Shown one piece after another: positions 6,040 to 6,848 of a DNA stretch of 6,848 bases. The DNA comes from Pseudomonadota bacterium. GTDB taxonomy: Bacteria; Pseudomonadota; Alphaproteobacteria; Rhizobiales; Xanthobacteraceae. A program made the translations under genes and the position numbers. Under the pieces are notes generated by a model. The model searched no databases. It saw only the letters and a list, made by a program, of their open reading frames with translations, and was not told where the DNA came from. The stretch lies in NCBI GenBank assembly GCA_023390695.1, contig JAEWCJ010000045.1, positions 1 through 6,848 of the forward strand, given 5' to 3'. Position 1 is the stretch's first letter. Every line of letters starts with the position of its first letter.

Positions 6040-6848
6040 GCCAGGCCTCCGGTTTCGGGCACGACTTTCAGCGGCCGCGCCGCCGGGCGCTGCAGCACCC
6101 TGGCGAGGATTTCGTCCTTCGGTCCCAGCGCCTGCACGCGCCCGTCGCGCAGCATCAGCACCTGATCGACGCCGGCGATCGCGCTCGGCCGGTGCGCGAT
6201 GACCACGACGATGCCGCCGCGGCTGCGCACGCCGAGGATGGCGCGCGCCAGGGCTTCGTCGCCTTCGGCATCGAGATTGGAATTGGGCTCGTCGAGCACG
6301 ACGAGAAACGGATCGCGGTACAGCGCGCGCGCGAGCGCGATGCGCTGGGCCTGGCCGGCGGACAGCGCGGTGCCCTGATCGCCGATTTCGGTTTCATAGC
6401 CGTCGCCCAGATTGACGATCAGCTCGTGCACGCCGGCGGCCTTCGCAGCGGCGATCACCGCGTCCGGGTCGGCGTCGCGTTCGAAGCGCGCGATATTCTG
6501 CGCCACGGTGCCGGCCAGCAATTCGACGTCCTGCGGCAGATAGCCGATGTGCCGCCCGAGCGCCTCGCCATGCCATTGCGTCAGCGCGGCTCCGTCGAGC
6601 CGCACATTGCCGCGCATCGCCGGCCACACGCCGACGAGAATGCGTGCGAGCGAGGATTTGCCGGACGCGCTCGGCCCGATGATGCCGAGCGCGGCACCGG
6701 CCTGCAGCGTGAAGCTGACATCCTGCAGCACGATTTTCTGCTGACCGGGCGGCACCGCGCTGACCGCTTCCACGGCGAGGCTCTGCACCGGCGGCTGCAG
6801 CGGCATCACCTCGCTTTGGGCGGGGAAGGCGGCGAGCAGTTTCGTGAG
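6036..6848 (-). CDS. Type I secretion system permease/ATPase (PrtD-like), 5' partial
   Basis: This is the nucleotide-binding half of an ABC exporter that powers type I secretion across the inner membrane. About 271 codons are visible and the frame stays open to the right edge, so the membrane-spanning half is outside; whole family members are about 550-600 residues. Counting from the GTG at 6809, Walker A GPSASGKSS is at 45-53 (Lys51), the Q-loop YLPQDVELL at 90-98, the signature LSAGQ at 149-153, Walker B FLVVLDEP with Asp173 and Glu174, and the H-loop His206 in VIAHRPS. All catalytic motifs are intact. DEPNSNLD is typical of the PrtD/type I branch. The GTG at 6809 is internal: the preceding codons encode LLAAFPAQSE, a linker like that seen before the ATPase domain in relatives. 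The gene overlaps the adaptor gene by 4 bases. The secreted substrate is not visible. Confidence 0.95.
   Translation of the reverse strand, partial: LTKLLAAFPAQSEVMPLQPPVQSLAVEAVSAVPPGQQKIVLQDVSFTLQAGAALGIIGPSASGKSSLARILVGVWPAMRGNVRLDGAALTQWHGEALGRHIGYLPQDVELLAGTVAQNIARFERDADPDAVIAAAKAAGVHELIVNLGDGYETEIGDQGTALSAGQAQRIALARALYRDPFLVVLDEPNSNLDAEGDEALARAILGVRSRGGIVVVIAHRPSAIAGVDQVLMLRDGRVQALGPKDEILARVLQRPAARPLKVVPETGGLA
6046..6050 (-). promoter_or_regulatory. Ribosome binding site of the HlyD-family gene
   Basis: On the minus strand GGAGG lies 6 bases before the ATG at 6039-6037, inside the end of the ABC gene. It is the best Shine-Dalgarno match in the window and fixes this start together with the ATGA overlap. 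Confidence 0.75.

Noticed and set aside
2554..6165. A 1203-codon open frame on the plus strand opposite the cyclase, adaptor and ABC genes
   Set aside because: It is antisense to three clearly recognised protein families. Its composition is low-complexity (rich in His, Arg, Asp, Gly and Gln), as expected from the complement of GC3-biased genes.
6351..6365. Signature LSAGQ instead of LSGGQ in the ABC protein as a possible loss of function
   Set aside because: Ala in this position is, to my knowledge, common in alphaproteobacterial type I secretion ATPases, and all other catalytic motifs are intact.
6036..6809. A stand-alone 257-residue ATPase starting at the GTG at 6809
   Set aside because: The frame continues without a stop to the window edge, and the preceding codons match the linker before the ATPase domain of type I permease/ATPases, so this is a truncated larger gene.

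Overview
The window is GC-rich and tightly packed, with a strong G/C bias at third codon positions. The gene families point to an alphaproteobacterium, most likely Hyphomicrobiales (Rhizobiales). This rests on the protein families and codon style only, because no rRNA or other marker gene is present. I see no tRNA, rRNA, CRISPR array, insertion sequence or attachment site.

There are six genes. Five lie on the minus strand and read right to left as one possible operon. (1) 6848-6036 is the C-terminal ATPase half of a type I secretion permease/ATPase, cut by the right edge. (2) 6039-4729 is its HlyD/PrtE-type periplasmic adaptor, overlapping the previous gene by 4 bases (ATGA). (3) 4692-2434 is a membrane class III adenylate cyclase with a periplasmic CHASE2 sensor, 36 bases further on. 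(4) 2340-1513 is an MBL-fold metallo-hydrolase, after a 93-base gap. (5) 1364-645 is a three-helix membrane protein with a cyclic-nucleotide-binding domain, after a 148-base gap. The sixth gene, 3-626 on the plus strand, converges on this set. It encodes a LapG-type (BTLCP) periplasmic cysteine protease whose N-terminus lies beyond the left edge.

Together the genes could make cAMP (cyclase), sense it at the membrane (cNMP-binding protein), possibly remove it (MBL hydrolase, speculative), export a protein by type I secretion, and cut such a protein in the periplasm (LapG-like protease). In the known Lap system, c-di-GMP acting through LapD controls LapG cleavage of an adhesin exported by type I secretion. 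Here the visible second-messenger genes are for cAMP, and no LapD is in view. A cAMP-linked counterpart of the Lap system is the most interesting reading, but it is inferred from gene neighbourhood. The exported substrate, the outer-membrane TolC-like partner and the rest of the ABC protein would have to lie to the right of the window.

Non-coding space is small. It holds an 8-base inverted repeat upstream of the cNMP-binding gene (1430-1456), a 15-base imperfect direct repeat that duplicates the cyclase stop region (2404-2448), and GC-rich dyads at the convergent gene ends. No convincing promoter or intrinsic terminator was found.
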